DNA of 64,000 bases from Clostridia bacterium. Lineage in GTDB: Bacteria; Bacillota; Clostridia; Christensenellales; DTU072. Both the position numbers and the translations under genes were made by a program. Of the stretch, positions 51,643 through 61,048 are shown piece after piece. Under the pieces are notes generated by a model that was not told where the DNA came from, did no database searches, and worked only from the letters and a program-made list of their open reading frames with translations. The stretch covers positions 43,141 through 107,140 of the forward strand of contig JAFQOO010000005.1 of assembly GCA_017403145.1 (NCBI GenBank), given 5' to 3'. Each line of letters starts with the position of its first letter. The stretch's first letter is position 1.

Positions 51643-52496
51643 AAATTCTCAAAAAAACACTAACCGGCTTATTGATGCTAGGCATATTATTAGGATTTAT
51701 CTTCCTAACTTCGTTGTGGGACGGACAAGGTCAATACTTTTTTGATGCACTTGTTCTAATAGTCCTTGCTCTTTCAACCTTCGAGATGGTCAAATGTACC
51801 AAAGATAAGGGCTACAACGTAGAAATTATTCCTCTAATTATTGTTGTAGTAGGGGTATATCCAGCAATCAAGTTCCTCGGCTACTTTGGTTTCTTTATGG
51901 TACTTTGTTCGGGTATGATACTAGCATTCTGCTTCTTTGTATTCGACCAAAGAGTAGCGCTAAAAGATATGCTAATGACTCTATTCATTATGCTATATCC
52001 TATTACTCCTATAATGTGCGTGCTACAAACCATCAACGCATACGGAATGTTGCCCTTCTTGCTCGCCGCCGCTAGTGCAATGTTAGCCGATACTATTGCA
52101 TATTATGCCGGTTCAGCTATAAAAGGGCCCAAGATTTTCCCAAAAATCAGTCCTAATAAAACCTATTCCGGTTCGATTTGCGGTTTAGTTGGAGGTATTG
52201 CAGGCGCACTAATAGTTTATGCTATGTTCGAGGTTGCCTCTTTACCGGTAAACGCACCTATAATGTTTACCCAAGTGCTAGATTATCCCATTTTATTCTA
52301 CGTATTTATGGGCTTGGCAATAGGCATCGTGTCCGAGGTGGGCGACCTATTTGCATCTAGAGTTAAGAGAGAACTTGGCATAAAAGACTTTTCCAATTTA
52401 CTGGGTAGCCACGGTGGCTTGATGGATAGATTGGATAGCATAATATTTGCAGTATTATTCGTTGCTGTTGTAGTAGAATTTTTACCTATCGCTTAG
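51639..52496 (+). CDS. cdsA: Phosphatidate cytidylyltransferase CdsA
   Basis: A 285-residue membrane enzyme with about eight helices that makes CDP-diacylglycerol. The C-terminal signature is present as VGDLFASRVKRELGIKDFSN followed by HGGLMDRLDSIIF; the usual PGHGG is GSHGG. FPKISPNKTYSGSICGLVGG is the other conserved loop. It overlaps uppS by four bases. Confidence 0.95.
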   Translation: MKILKKTLTGLLMLGILLGFIFLTSLWDGQGQYFFDALVLIVLALSTFEMVKCTKDKGYNVEIIPLIIVVVGVYPAIKFLGYFGFFMVLCSGMILAFCFFVFDQRVALKDMLMTLFIMLYPITPIMCVLQTINAYGMLPFLLAAASAMLADTIAYYAGSAIKGPKIFPKISPNKTYSGSICGLVGGIAGALIVYAMFEVASLPVNAPIMFTQVLDYPILFYVFMGLAIGIVSEVGDLFASRVKRELGIKDFSNLLGSHGGLMDRLDSIIFAVLFVAVVVEFLPIA

Positions 52497-52499
52497 GAT

Positions 52500-53642
52500 A
52501 TGAGGAAAAGAATTGCAATACTTGGAGCTACAGGCTCTATAGGTAGACAGGTTTTAGACGTTATCGGTAACAACTATGAAATAGCTCTTGTTAGTGCCGA
52601 TAAACAGGGAGAACTCCTTGCTAGGGAGTTTTCTTGCGCTAAAAACGTTACCATCGTAAGCAATTCTAACTACAACGTTCCCGCTAACGATAACAACGTT
52701 CATATTTTTTCCACCGATTGTTTATCCAATCCTTCCACCTATACGGGTATCGACGTTGTTGTAAACGGAATAGGTGGAATATGGGGAATAGAACCCAGCT
52801 TTGCAGTTTTAGAAAGCAATGCAAAACTTATAACCGCTAATAAAGAAACCTTTGTTGCTTGTGGCTATTTGTTTATGGATAGGGCTAATCAGCTTGGCAA
52901 AAAGGTGGGTGTTGATATTCTTCCTATAGATAGCGAACATTCCGCTGTTTGGCAATGTCTTGTAGGTGAGAATTGGAATGACCTTGACAAAATTACCTTG
53001 ACCGCATCGGGCGGAGCCTTCCGTGATTTTACTAAAGAACAAATTGCCTCTCTCAAAGCAGAAGATGCACTAAAGCATCCTACTTGGAAGATGGGTAAAA
53101 AGGTTACTATAGACTGCGCAACACTTATGAACAAGGGCTTTGAAATCATAGAGGCTAAACACCTTTTCAAGACGGCGAACGTAGAGGTTGTCGTTCATCG
53201 CGAAAGCATAATTCATTCTATGGTAACATTCAAAGATGGGTGCTCAAAATTGCAATTTTCGGCACCCGATATGCGCTTACCTATAAGCTACGCTCTAACA
53301 GAACCTAGCAGAGTTAAGCTAGATTTATCGCTAAATACACCTTCTCTTTATAGTATTCAAGGACTAACTTTTAGCGCACCCGATTACGACAAATTCCCTT
53401 GTCTAAAAATTGCTAGCGAAGTTGCTAAGATTAGTGAAGACTATCCTAGTGCGATAATGTGTGTTAGCGACGAAATAGCAGTTGAATTATATCTTAAAAA
53501 TTTAATATCTTTTTATCAAATAAGTGATATAATATCCCTCACCCTTAAGGAGTTCCAAGAAGGAAAAATAGATAAACCTTCATCGGTTTTGAGTATTTAT
53601 GCTAAAGTAAGGGAATATATATTAGGTATAATTGGGGGTTAA
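52500..53642 (+). CDS. dxr: 1-deoxy-D-xylulose 5-phosphate reductoisomerase
   Basis: Second step of the MEP isoprenoid pathway, NADPH-dependent. The 380 residues show ILGATGSIGRQVLDVI, ITANKETFVACG, PIDSEHSAVWQCL with the metal-binding Asp and Glu, TASGGAFRDF, HPTWKMGKKVTIDCATLMNKG. Length normal. Together with ispG 1 kb further on, it shows that this organism uses the MEP pathway. Confidence 0.97.
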   Translation: MRKRIAILGATGSIGRQVLDVIGNNYEIALVSADKQGELLAREFSCAKNVTIVSNSNYNVPANDNNVHIFSTDCLSNPSTYTGIDVVVNGIGGIWGIEPSFAVLESNAKLITANKETFVACGYLFMDRANQLGKKVGVDILPIDSEHSAVWQCLVGENWNDLDKITLTASGGAFRDFTKEQIASLKAEDALKHPTWKMGKKVTIDCATLMNKGFEIIEAKHLFKTANVEVVVHRESIIHSMVTFKDGCSKLQFSAPDMRLPISYALTEPSRVKLDLSLNTPSLYSIQGLTFSAPDYDKFPCLKIASEVAKISEDYPSAIMCVSDEIAVELYLKNLISFYQISDIISLTLKEFQEGKIDKPSSVLSIYAKVREYILGIIGG

Positions 53643-53643
53643 T

Positions 53644-54756
53644 ATGTTGCTCGCAACGTCGTTTGGTGAAATAATGCTAAATATAGGATACGTCCTACTT
53701 GCTTTACTTGCTCTTATGTTTATGGTTGTCGTACACGAGCTGGGGCATTACGTCGCGGGCAAAATTTTAGGATTTAAAATCCTTGAGTTCAGTATTGGTT
53801 TTGGCCCCAAGATATTCAAGCGTACCAATAAAAAAACGGGCGAAATTTTTAGTATTAGACCATTCCCCCTAGGCGGTTTTTGTCAGTTCGAGGGCGAAGA
53901 CGAGGAAGGTAACGAAAGCCCCACCGCATTTAATAATCAAGCTCCTTGGAAAAGACTTATAGTACTTTTTTCCGGCGCATTTATGAATCTTGTTTCGGGT
54001 TGGATGATAATTGTAATATTCTTTTCCGTATACGGACAAGTTCTTCCACAAGTTGCCGAGGTTTACGAAAGCTCTCCAAACTACGATACTTTGGAAGTCG
54101 GCGATACCTTCTTGCGCGTTGATGGTAAACAAGTTAATATATTATTACCCGAACACGCAACCGAAATTTTCCAAAAGGCAGGGGATAGTGTCGAAGTAGT
54201 AGTTTTGCGCGATAATAAAAGGGTAAAGCTCACGTTATCTAAAGGTGATTATATAGTTGGCGAGTACCTTGAAGACGGGACCTTTGTGCCATCTATAAAC
54301 CAAGAAACAGGCGAGGTGGAAACACGCTTTGGATTTGGTTTCTCTTCATACTCTGCACCTAAGAAACTACCATTCTTTAGCGCGCTAGGTCGTTCATTCG
54401 GTTTTATGTTCTTCCTAGTATTCGAAATACTTTCCATACTTGGAACGTTGATTACCGGTAAACTACCGCTAAACAGTGTTGGTGGACCTGTAACCACGAT
54501 TACCGTTATGAAAGATGCAGTTTCTAGCGGTTTTGCTACCATAGCATACGTTGTTTGTATAGTATCGGCAAACCTTGCGGTTATGAACCTGCTACCACTT
54601 CCCGCGCTTGATGGTTCCAGAATGGTCTTTACAGCAATAGAGTGGATATTCAAAAAACCCGTTCCAAGAAAGGTAGAAGCAATTATCCACACGGTTGGTA
54701 TGGTATTGTTATTTGGATTTGCAATATTTGCCGACGTATTCCAATTTATAAGTTAA
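53644..54756 (+). CDS. rseP: Site-2 membrane protease RseP (RasP)
   Basis: A 370-residue zinc metalloprotease: MVVVHELGHYVAGK carries HExxH in the first helix, a single PDZ domain (~120-210) follows, and the third zinc ligand is in AVMNLLPLPALDGSRM. It performs intramembrane cleavage of anti-sigma factors and signal peptide remnants. ATG 53644 is preferred over TTG 53632, which lies inside the ribosome binding region GGGGG at the end of dxr. Confidence 0.95.
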   Translation: MLLATSFGEIMLNIGYVLLALLALMFMVVVHELGHYVAGKILGFKILEFSIGFGPKIFKRTNKKTGEIFSIRPFPLGGFCQFEGEDEEGNESPTAFNNQAPWKRLIVLFSGAFMNLVSGWMIIVIFFSVYGQVLPQVAEVYESSPNYDTLEVGDTFLRVDGKQVNILLPEHATEIFQKAGDSVEVVVLRDNKRVKLTLSKGDYIVGEYLEDGTFVPSINQETGEVETRFGFGFSSYSAPKKLPFFSALGRSFGFMFFLVFEILSILGTLITGKLPLNSVGGPVTTITVMKDAVSSGFATIAYVVCIVSANLAVMNLLPLPALDGSRMVFTAIEWIFKKPVPRKVEAIIHTVGMVLLFGFAIFADVFQFIS

Positions 54757-54771
54757 AAAGGGTTTATACCA

Positions 54772-55794
54772 ATGACGAAAAGTGTGTTTGTAAAAAATCT
54801 TCAAATAGGCGGTGGCGCACCTGTATCCGTTCAATCGATGACGGATACTTTGACGAGTGATTTTGATGCAACCATTGCTAGGATAAACCAATTATATAAT
54901 GCAGGATGCGACTTGGTTAGAGTATCCGTTCCCGATATTGATTCTGTAAATAGCCTAAAAAAACTAGTCGAATTTAGCCCCGTACCTTTGATTGCCGATA
55001 TTCATTATGACTATAAGCTTGCTTTAAAATCTATCGAGGCTGGCGTACATAAATTGCGTGTCAACCCCGGCAATTTAAAGAAAGATGGCATAAAAGAGGT
55101 GGCAAAGCTTGCTAGTGAACGTGGAGTGCCGATTAGGGTAGGGGTTAATCAAGGTTCACAAAGCCAAAAATTGAGTCCAACGGAACTTGCAAGACTCTGT
55201 GTCGATACCGCTTGCTTGATGGAAGATGCGGGTACCGATAAGCTTGTGCTTGCGGTTAAGAGCTCATCTGTTAGAGAAACCATTAGCGCCTATCGTGAGC
55301 TTAGCAAATTGACCGATTATCCCTTGCACGTTGGTTTAACGGAAGCTGGAACGGAAACGTTGGGCATAACCAAATCTAGTATTGCGATTGGTTCGCTCCT
55401 AGCAGATGGTATTGGTGATACTATCAGAGTTTCGCTCACCGCTAATCCCGTTCGCGAGGTTGAAGAGGGTAGAAAAATTCTAAGGGCTGTCGGCCTAGAT
55501 AATAATTTTGTAGAAGTAATAGCTTGTCCCACTTGTGCAAGAACTTGTATTCAAGTTGAAAAGTACGCTAAAGAAGTGGAAAATCTTACTAAAAACTATA
55601 GAAAGCCTTTAAAAATTGCAGTTATGGGTTGCACCGTCAACGGAATAGGTGAAAGCAAGGGTGCTGATTTTGGAGTATGTGGCGGTAAGGATAAATCTGT
55701 AATAATAATGAATGGTGATATCGTTAAAACCATACCAAACGACGAAATTATGTCCGAACTTATCAAGCTTGTGGAGAAGTACGATGATAAATAG
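54772..55794 (+). CDS. ispG: 4-hydroxy-3-methylbut-2-en-1-yl diphosphate synthase IspG
   Basis: The [4Fe-4S] enzyme of the MEP pathway, 340 residues: TIM-barrel start VSVQSMTDTLTSD, LIADIHYDYKLAL, LRVNPGNL, and the cluster ligands in IACPTCARTCI and VMGCTVNG. It is the short bacterial form. Its last 11 bases overlap the PolC-like gene. Confidence 0.97.
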   Translation: MTKSVFVKNLQIGGGAPVSVQSMTDTLTSDFDATIARINQLYNAGCDLVRVSVPDIDSVNSLKKLVEFSPVPLIADIHYDYKLALKSIEAGVHKLRVNPGNLKKDGIKEVAKLASERGVPIRVGVNQGSQSQKLSPTELARLCVDTACLMEDAGTDKLVLAVKSSSVRETISAYRELSKLTDYPLHVGLTEAGTETLGITKSSIAIGSLLADGIGDTIRVSLTANPVREVEEGRKILRAVGLDNNFVEVIACPTCARTCIQVEKYAKEVENLTKNYRKPLKIAVMGCTVNGIGESKGADFGVCGGKDKSVIIMNGDIVKTIPNDEIMSELIKLVEKYDDK

Positions 55795-57337
55795 AGAAAT
55801 TGATACCTTTAGCCTACTTCTTAACGACGGGCTTGCGGAAAAGGAACAGATATTCAAGCTATCAAAGGCAATACTAAACGAGAATGAGGAATTGGTTATT
55901 CAGTTGCTTGTTAATGCCGATGATTATGATAGATTGCTTAGCGACGAGCTACGCAAAAAAGTCAATGCCATAGTAAAAGGCATTGTTCCTGAGGGCGTTT
56001 TTTATCACGTAGTTTATCGTAAGACGGAAACGACTGATAGATACATAACCCAAAACGTTTACGAGTTCTTTAACGAGCAAAGCTCACTAATTTACAATAA
56101 AATCAAGGGTGCAAAAATAGATGTCGAAATAAATTTTGGTACCGTTCTAATAAAAATGGGTGTTACGCCCGATATGTATGGATATCTTTTAGAGTGTAAA
56201 TATGGCGAAAAACTTGCTGATTATCTAGAAGAACGCATTATGGAAGAGGTTGAAGTGGAATTTTATCGCATACAACCCAAAGATGATGCCACAAAGCAAG
56301 GGCTAATTAAAATTCGTTCCGCCAAAACCGTTCGTTCCGAAAATAGACTTGTTAACGTACGCGTAAACCTTAATATCATTGGTGCTATAGCTATGCAACC
56401 TACGTACATAGTTGATGCTACCAAGAGCGAAAAGAACTCAATAACGCTATGCGGTAGAGTAACCGACGTTAAAAAGCAAACATCAAAAGCTGGTAAGGAT
56501 TTTTTCAAAGCAACAATCGACGATACTACGGGTTCAGTTAACATTCTAATGTTCCCGCGTTTTCCCAAGCACGTCAAGGATATAGAAGCATATCTTTTGC
56601 TCGATGCCGAAATTTGCGTAGAGGGTGAACTCAAAATGGATGAGCGCAGTGGTTCATACGTTTTATTCACAAGAAAGTTTGCTCTTTGCAATATTGATTA
56701 TTCTTCAATAAGCCTAGACGTTGTATATAACGAATGTCCCGAATATTATTGTAAGGTGATTCCCGAAAAATATATTGAAACCGAGCAGTCGGAACTTTTT
56801 GCATACACGGGAGAATTGCCTGATATTCTAAAGGGCAAAATCGTTGTATTCGACCTTGAAACTACCGGTCTAACGGCAAGCTCTTGCAAGATTATAGAAA
56901 TCGGTGCAGTTTTAATGGAAGATGGTATTATTAAGGAAACCTTCTCCACGTTAATCGACCCTATGGAGCATATACCCGATAGTGCCTCGGAAGTAAACCA
57001 TATTTACGATAAAGACGTAGTTGGGGCACCCGAATTCAAAGATGTGGTAGGCGATTTCTATAAATTCTGTCAAGGTGCAACCTTATGTGGTCATAACGTT
57101 GGCTTCGACGTAGGCTTTTTAACATTGCACGCAAAGAAAGAGTTTTATAACTTTGACAACCCCACGTTAGACACTTTGGATATGGCTAGAAGAACGTTAA
57201 AACGCGATAGGCGAAACACACTTGGCGACCTTTGCAAGGAGTTTGGTATAGAGTTAGAAAACGCCCATCGTGCACTATTTGACACAATAGCTACAGCTAA
57301 ACTTCTCAAAAAACTCGCATATCTTTCAAACAAGTAA
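55784..57337 (+). CDS. PolC-like protein with OB fold and DnaQ exonuclease, lacking the polymerase module
   Basis: The 517-residue protein sits where polC lies in Firmicutes. Order: an N-terminal PolC_N-like region (~1-190), an OB-fold nucleic-acid domain (~200-310; ITLCGRVTDVKKQTSKAGKD, TTGSVNILMF), then a 3'-5' exonuclease (~355-517) with ExoI VFDLETTG, ExoII CGHNVGFDVGFL and ExoIII HRALFDTIATA, all catalytic residues in place. It then stops, after a well-formed TAA, where PolC continues for ~900 residues of PHP, palm, thumb and fingers. A new promoter follows at once. It may proofread or repair in trans; ATG 55784 is within the ispG end. Confidence 0.88.
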   Translation: MINREIDTFSLLLNDGLAEKEQIFKLSKAILNENEELVIQLLVNADDYDRLLSDELRKKVNAIVKGIVPEGVFYHVVYRKTETTDRYITQNVYEFFNEQSSLIYNKIKGAKIDVEINFGTVLIKMGVTPDMYGYLLECKYGEKLADYLEERIMEEVEVEFYRIQPKDDATKQGLIKIRSAKTVRSENRLVNVRVNLNIIGAIAMQPTYIVDATKSEKNSITLCGRVTDVKKQTSKAGKDFFKATIDDTTGSVNILMFPRFPKHVKDIEAYLLLDAEICVEGELKMDERSGSYVLFTRKFALCNIDYSSISLDVVYNECPEYYCKVIPEKYIETEQSELFAYTGELPDILKGKIVVFDLETTGLTASSCKIIEIGAVLMEDGIIKETFSTLIDPMEHIPDSASEVNHIYDKDVVGAPEFKDVVGDFYKFCQGATLCGHNVGFDVGFLTLHAKKEFYNFDNPTLDTLDMARRTLKRDRRNTLGDLCKEFGIELENAHRALFDTIATAKLLKKLAYLSNK

Positions 57338-57339
57338 TA

Positions 57340-57368
57340 TTGACAAATTAGTACATATAAGTTAATAT
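57340..57368 (+). promoter_or_regulatory. Sigma-A promoter of the large LRR lipoprotein (near-leaderless)
   Basis: TTGACA (57340-57345), 17-nt spacer, TAATAT (57363-57368). The predicted start, ~57375, lies three bases before the ATG at 57378. No ribosome binding site is present. Confidence 0.75.
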
Positions 57369-57377
57369 ACTTATATA

Positions 57378-60300
57378 ATGAAGAAAATTATTACCACTTT
57401 TATTTTAATATTTCTTCTTTTAGGGTGCATTTGTGCTTTGTTTGCTTGTGCACCGGATAACCAAGATTCTCCCGCATCGACCTATATAATTTCTTTTAAC
57501 ACCAATGGTGGTAACGCAATCAAGAGCGTTACTTTCAAGTCGGGCGCCACTCTTACCTTGCCCGATGAACCTGTCCGTGAAGGATACGTTTTTACCGGCT
57601 GGTATATGGATAAGGAATGTGAGCGTGAGGTAAACACTGCACTTTTTAGAGTTGTTAGCAACACTACGATATTTGCGGGTTGGGAAAGTGTGGAAACCTA
57701 TCGTCATTATATTACGTTTGATGAACGTATAGATGATGGTGCTCTTAAGGTTGTTTCGCCCGAAGATGGTAGGGCATCGTATGGTACCGAGGTTCAAGTA
57801 TCGGTTGTTCCTAACGACGGATACGTTCTTATCGATGGTTCCCTCAAGGCTAATGGTGTTGCGCTAGAGCACGTTAGTGCACAAATTTATAAATTTACAA
57901 TGCCTAAAACAAGCGTTGTTATTACTTGTGATTTTGATTTAGCTCCTTTGCCTGTATCTTTATTGAACACCTATGAGAATGGGTTGCTTGTTTTGTCCAC
58001 CGATTCAGCGCGTCCCGGCGAACAAGTATCGGTCCAAGCCATTCCCGATTATGGTTATAGACTTACCGAGTTATACATTTTGAATAACGATTTGACCGAT
58101 TTATCGGGAGAAATGAAGATTTCTATTTTGCTTTCCGGCTCGTTTTATATGGGGGTTAAGGAAGTATTTGTCGGCGCAAGTTTCGAAAAAATCGACTTTG
58201 ATACCGCATATAATATTAGTATTGCGCAGTCGCAAGGCGGTAGCGTGGTTATCGATAGTAATAGTTGTCCGGCAGGTCTTTTCGTCAACGTAGATTTTGT
58301 TCCAAATGATGGGTACAGATTGGATAGATATATAGTTACGGGTGCAAGCTGGACCTCGTTTATCAAGTCAGATAATGATGGTTTTATTATGCCTAGTGAA
58401 AACGTTACGATTAGTGCATATTTTAACCCTATTAGAGAGGAGGATTCACAATATTTTCTGAGCGTTAATCCACCTAAAAACGGTTCGGTTTCAATCGAAA
58501 CCCCCAAAGAACACTATAAAAATGGAGAAAAAATTCATCTCAACGTTATACCCGACGAAGGATACGCTCTACAAAACCTTTTCGTTAACGGAGTTAGCGT
58601 TATTGGGGATAGCTTCGTTATGCCCCCGGAAGATGCTACCATTACCGCTGATTTTGTAAAAAAGGGCTATAACATTGATGCACTATGCTATAATTGCAAC
58701 ATAGTATTTTCTCAGCCAACCGCTTACGAGGGCGATATTGTTTATTTTGAAATTGTCGAACACGAAGGATACAAGGTAAATCCTAGTTCCATAACGTTAA
58801 ATGGACAAAAGGTTAATGGTAACTATTTCATAATGCCTGCAGAAGACGTGGTTTTATCTTTAACCGGTTATTCCACAAACGTTAAATATGACGTCGCTGT
58901 AGCTACTCTAGATGGTGGAACTATAGTTCCAAGCTCGCAAAGCGCAAATATTTTTGAAAAAATCACTCTTGACGTTTATCCTGTTGACGGCTTACGTCTT
59001 AAGCCCAACTCGTTAAACATTTCATATTATAAACAAGGTGTTGAGAAGATAGAATATCTTAGTGGAACTAGTTTTATAATGCCCGATACCGACGTTGTGA
59101 TAAGCGCGCAGTTTGAAAGGGCATATAAAGTCAATCCATTGCATTCTAGCATTGCTACACCTGTGTCTGTTTACCCAAGTTTGAACGAGATAGGCGAGGG
59201 CGAAAAGGTTTGGTTCGACGTTGTCGCTCACGAAAACGTTATATCAAATTCAATCAAAGCCACAGTTCACTTTGGATTGTATAGTGAGCCCCTAAATCTT
59301 GCTAGAAACTTCGAAATCACTAGAGAAAAGCTATCAAGCGCAGGCTTAAATCCCGAAATATCCATTACAATCGATAGCTTTACCAGAACCGATGCAAATA
59401 ATTCTTATCCTATAAACGTTAAAAACGTTAGTGGTGGCTTGGTATCGGTAGAGGGTTCTAGCTATGGCTGGTATGGCGCTATCGTAAGGCTTGCCATACG
59501 CGAAGAGGAAGGATATCAGCTAGAAAGCCTATATTTGACAACCAATAGTGGTGAAAATTATCCTATTAGCGACACCTTCGTGATGCCCAATTCACCGGTT
59601 AATATCGTTCCTACCTTTACAGAAAAGGACGATAGTAGCTTTAGCTTGGGTTCACAATACACTCGTAACGTTGCTAACTTTAAAAATGCCGGTATCAAGC
59701 TAGAGTATTTTAGAGAAAAGTATCAATTTACCGATAAATATCCTGCCCTTAAAAACCATAAGTTCCTAAATTATTTGGTGGGTGCAGTTAAAGTTGATGC
59801 AAAAGTTGGACACGATTTTTACTTGATAGAGGTCAACAACGTTGACAAGGTTAATGCAATTGCCCACGTTGCACATTTGTTTATTGCAGACCAATTGGCA
59901 CTTTCGGTTAGCGATATTAACGTATATATCAATTATAATTATATTATACTTTCGGTTGGTGGCAATCCACGAGAAGATTTTTACGCATATAAGAATGGTG
60001 TAGCGTTGGTTAGCGACTACGTTATTTATGAACGCGAAGACGGAACCTATGGTATATATTCCTACGTTGGTGATGGTGGTTACCTAACGATTTTGGATAG
60101 GTATAAAGAGAGAAGTGTTAGCTATTTATCATCTAACCTATTTGCTAGTCCCGAAACGATTTTGGGCATAAACCTTTCAAATATCAAGGAAATCGACGAT
60201 TTTGCGCTTGCTGGAACGGCGATTTCGACCATCGATTTAAAGGACGTTAAGGTACTTGGAGAGGGCGTGTTTAAAGATTGTAGAAACCTCTCGGCATTTA

Positions 60301-60920
60301 GCGTATCACCATTGAATGATAAACTTAGCGTACTGAGTGGTGTACTATATAAAAAGACAAGTAGTAAAAACTATGATTCTCTGTATGCTTATCCCATTGC
60401 AAGAAGTGCAATAGACGATAGCTATTCTATAGGCTCACAGACCTCGTCAATTGAATCGTACGCATTCTATGGCGCAAGTCTAAAAGTGGTTAGCTATGGT
60501 GGCTCTTTAATGTCAATCGGCGACTATGCGTTTGCTAATTCTAGCCTAGAAAGTCTAAAATACACTTCCGCAACAGCAATTCAAGGGGTGGTCGACTTTT
60601 CTACCAGCAACGTCAATAAGAGTGTTGTTGCAGTTCTGGGTGAGGGTGCGTTTAAGGGATGCGGAAAGCTAAATACATTCTACCTTGATACCATTACTTC
60701 TATTGGCGACGAAGCTATCGAGTGGAATGGTAGTACTGCTATGACGATAAATCTATCAACAAAAGATGGTGTCGGTGTGGTAATTGTATCTGGAAATCCC
60801 ATAGTTGTCCCCGCCGAGCAAAGTGCGCTATTGCGTATTTATATCCCACAAGATTTAAAGGAATTATATTTAGCAAATGCTAATTGGTTAAAATATTCTA
60901 CGTATTTTGAATTTGTTTAA
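57378..60920 (+). CDS. Large lipoprotein with InlB-type, bacterial-repeat and BspA LRR domains
   Basis: The 1180-residue protein starts with a lipoprotein signal, lipobox ALFAC at residues 20-24. Next is one Listeria-Bacteroides (InlB B, Flg_new) repeat (ISFNTNGGNAIKSVTF, EPVREGYVFTGWYMDKEC). Then come about eight beta repeats of ~75 residues, each with a DGYxL turn and a MPxxxVxIxAxF end (PF18998-like). From about residue 740 a mixed region leads into BspA-type LRRs (~930-1170; GTAISTIDLKDVKVLGEGVFKDC). It is a membrane-anchored surface protein; a role in adhesion is likely but unproven. Two other BspA-type genes share the window. Confidence 0.85.
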   Translation: MKKIITTFILIFLLLGCICALFACAPDNQDSPASTYIISFNTNGGNAIKSVTFKSGATLTLPDEPVREGYVFTGWYMDKECEREVNTALFRVVSNTTIFAGWESVETYRHYITFDERIDDGALKVVSPEDGRASYGTEVQVSVVPNDGYVLIDGSLKANGVALEHVSAQIYKFTMPKTSVVITCDFDLAPLPVSLLNTYENGLLVLSTDSARPGEQVSVQAIPDYGYRLTELYILNNDLTDLSGEMKISILLSGSFYMGVKEVFVGASFEKIDFDTAYNISIAQSQGGSVVIDSNSCPAGLFVNVDFVPNDGYRLDRYIVTGASWTSFIKSDNDGFIMPSENVTISAYFNPIREEDSQYFLSVNPPKNGSVSIETPKEHYKNGEKIHLNVIPDEGYALQNLFVNGVSVIGDSFVMPPEDATITADFVKKGYNIDALCYNCNIVFSQPTAYEGDIVYFEIVEHEGYKVNPSSITLNGQKVNGNYFIMPAEDVVLSLTGYSTNVKYDVAVATLDGGTIVPSSQSANIFEKITLDVYPVDGLRLKPNSLNISYYKQGVEKIEYLSGTSFIMPDTDVVISAQFERAYKVNPLHSSIATPVSVYPSLNEIGEGEKVWFDVVAHENVISNSIKATVHFGLYSEPLNLARNFEITREKLSSAGLNPEISITIDSFTRTDANNSYPINVKNVSGGLVSVEGSSYGWYGAIVRLAIREEEGYQLESLYLTTNSGENYPISDTFVMPNSPVNIVPTFTEKDDSSFSLGSQYTRNVANFKNAGIKLEYFREKYQFTDKYPALKNHKFLNYLVGAVKVDAKVGHDFYLIEVNNVDKVNAIAHVAHLFIADQLALSVSDINVYINYNYIILSVGGNPREDFYAYKNGVALVSDYVIYEREDGTYGIYSYVGDGGYLTILDRYKERSVSYLSSNLFASPETILGINLSNIKEIDDFALAGTAISTIDLKDVKVLGEGVFKDCRNLSAFSVSPLNDKLSVLSGVLYKKTSSKNYDSLYAYPIARSAIDDSYSIGSQTSSIESYAFYGASLKVVSYGGSLMSIGDYAFANSSLESLKYTSATAIQGVVDFSTSNVNKSVVAVLGEGAFKGCGKLNTFYLDTITSIGDEAIEWNGSTAMTINLSTKDGVGVVIVSGNPIVVPAEQSALLRIYIPQDLKELYLANANWLKYSTYFEFV

Positions 60921-60936
60921 AGTAATATATGCTTTT

Positions 60937-60972
60937 AAAGGGCATATCCTTTATAAGGAATGTCCTTTTTTT
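60937..60972 (+). terminator. Terminator after the LRR lipoprotein
   Basis: AAAGGGCATATCCTT pairs with AAGGAATGTCCTTT (one bulge, one G-T), followed by seven T residues. The remaining gap to 61049 shows a GACCTT-GTT-AAAGGTC hairpin (61015-61030) just ahead of the next start. Confidence 0.8.
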
Positions 60973-61048
60973 ATGGCTAAATTAGTCAAAAATCGGGCAT
61001 AAATTCTAAAATTCGACCTTGTTAAAGGTCTAAAATGGAGATACGCCC

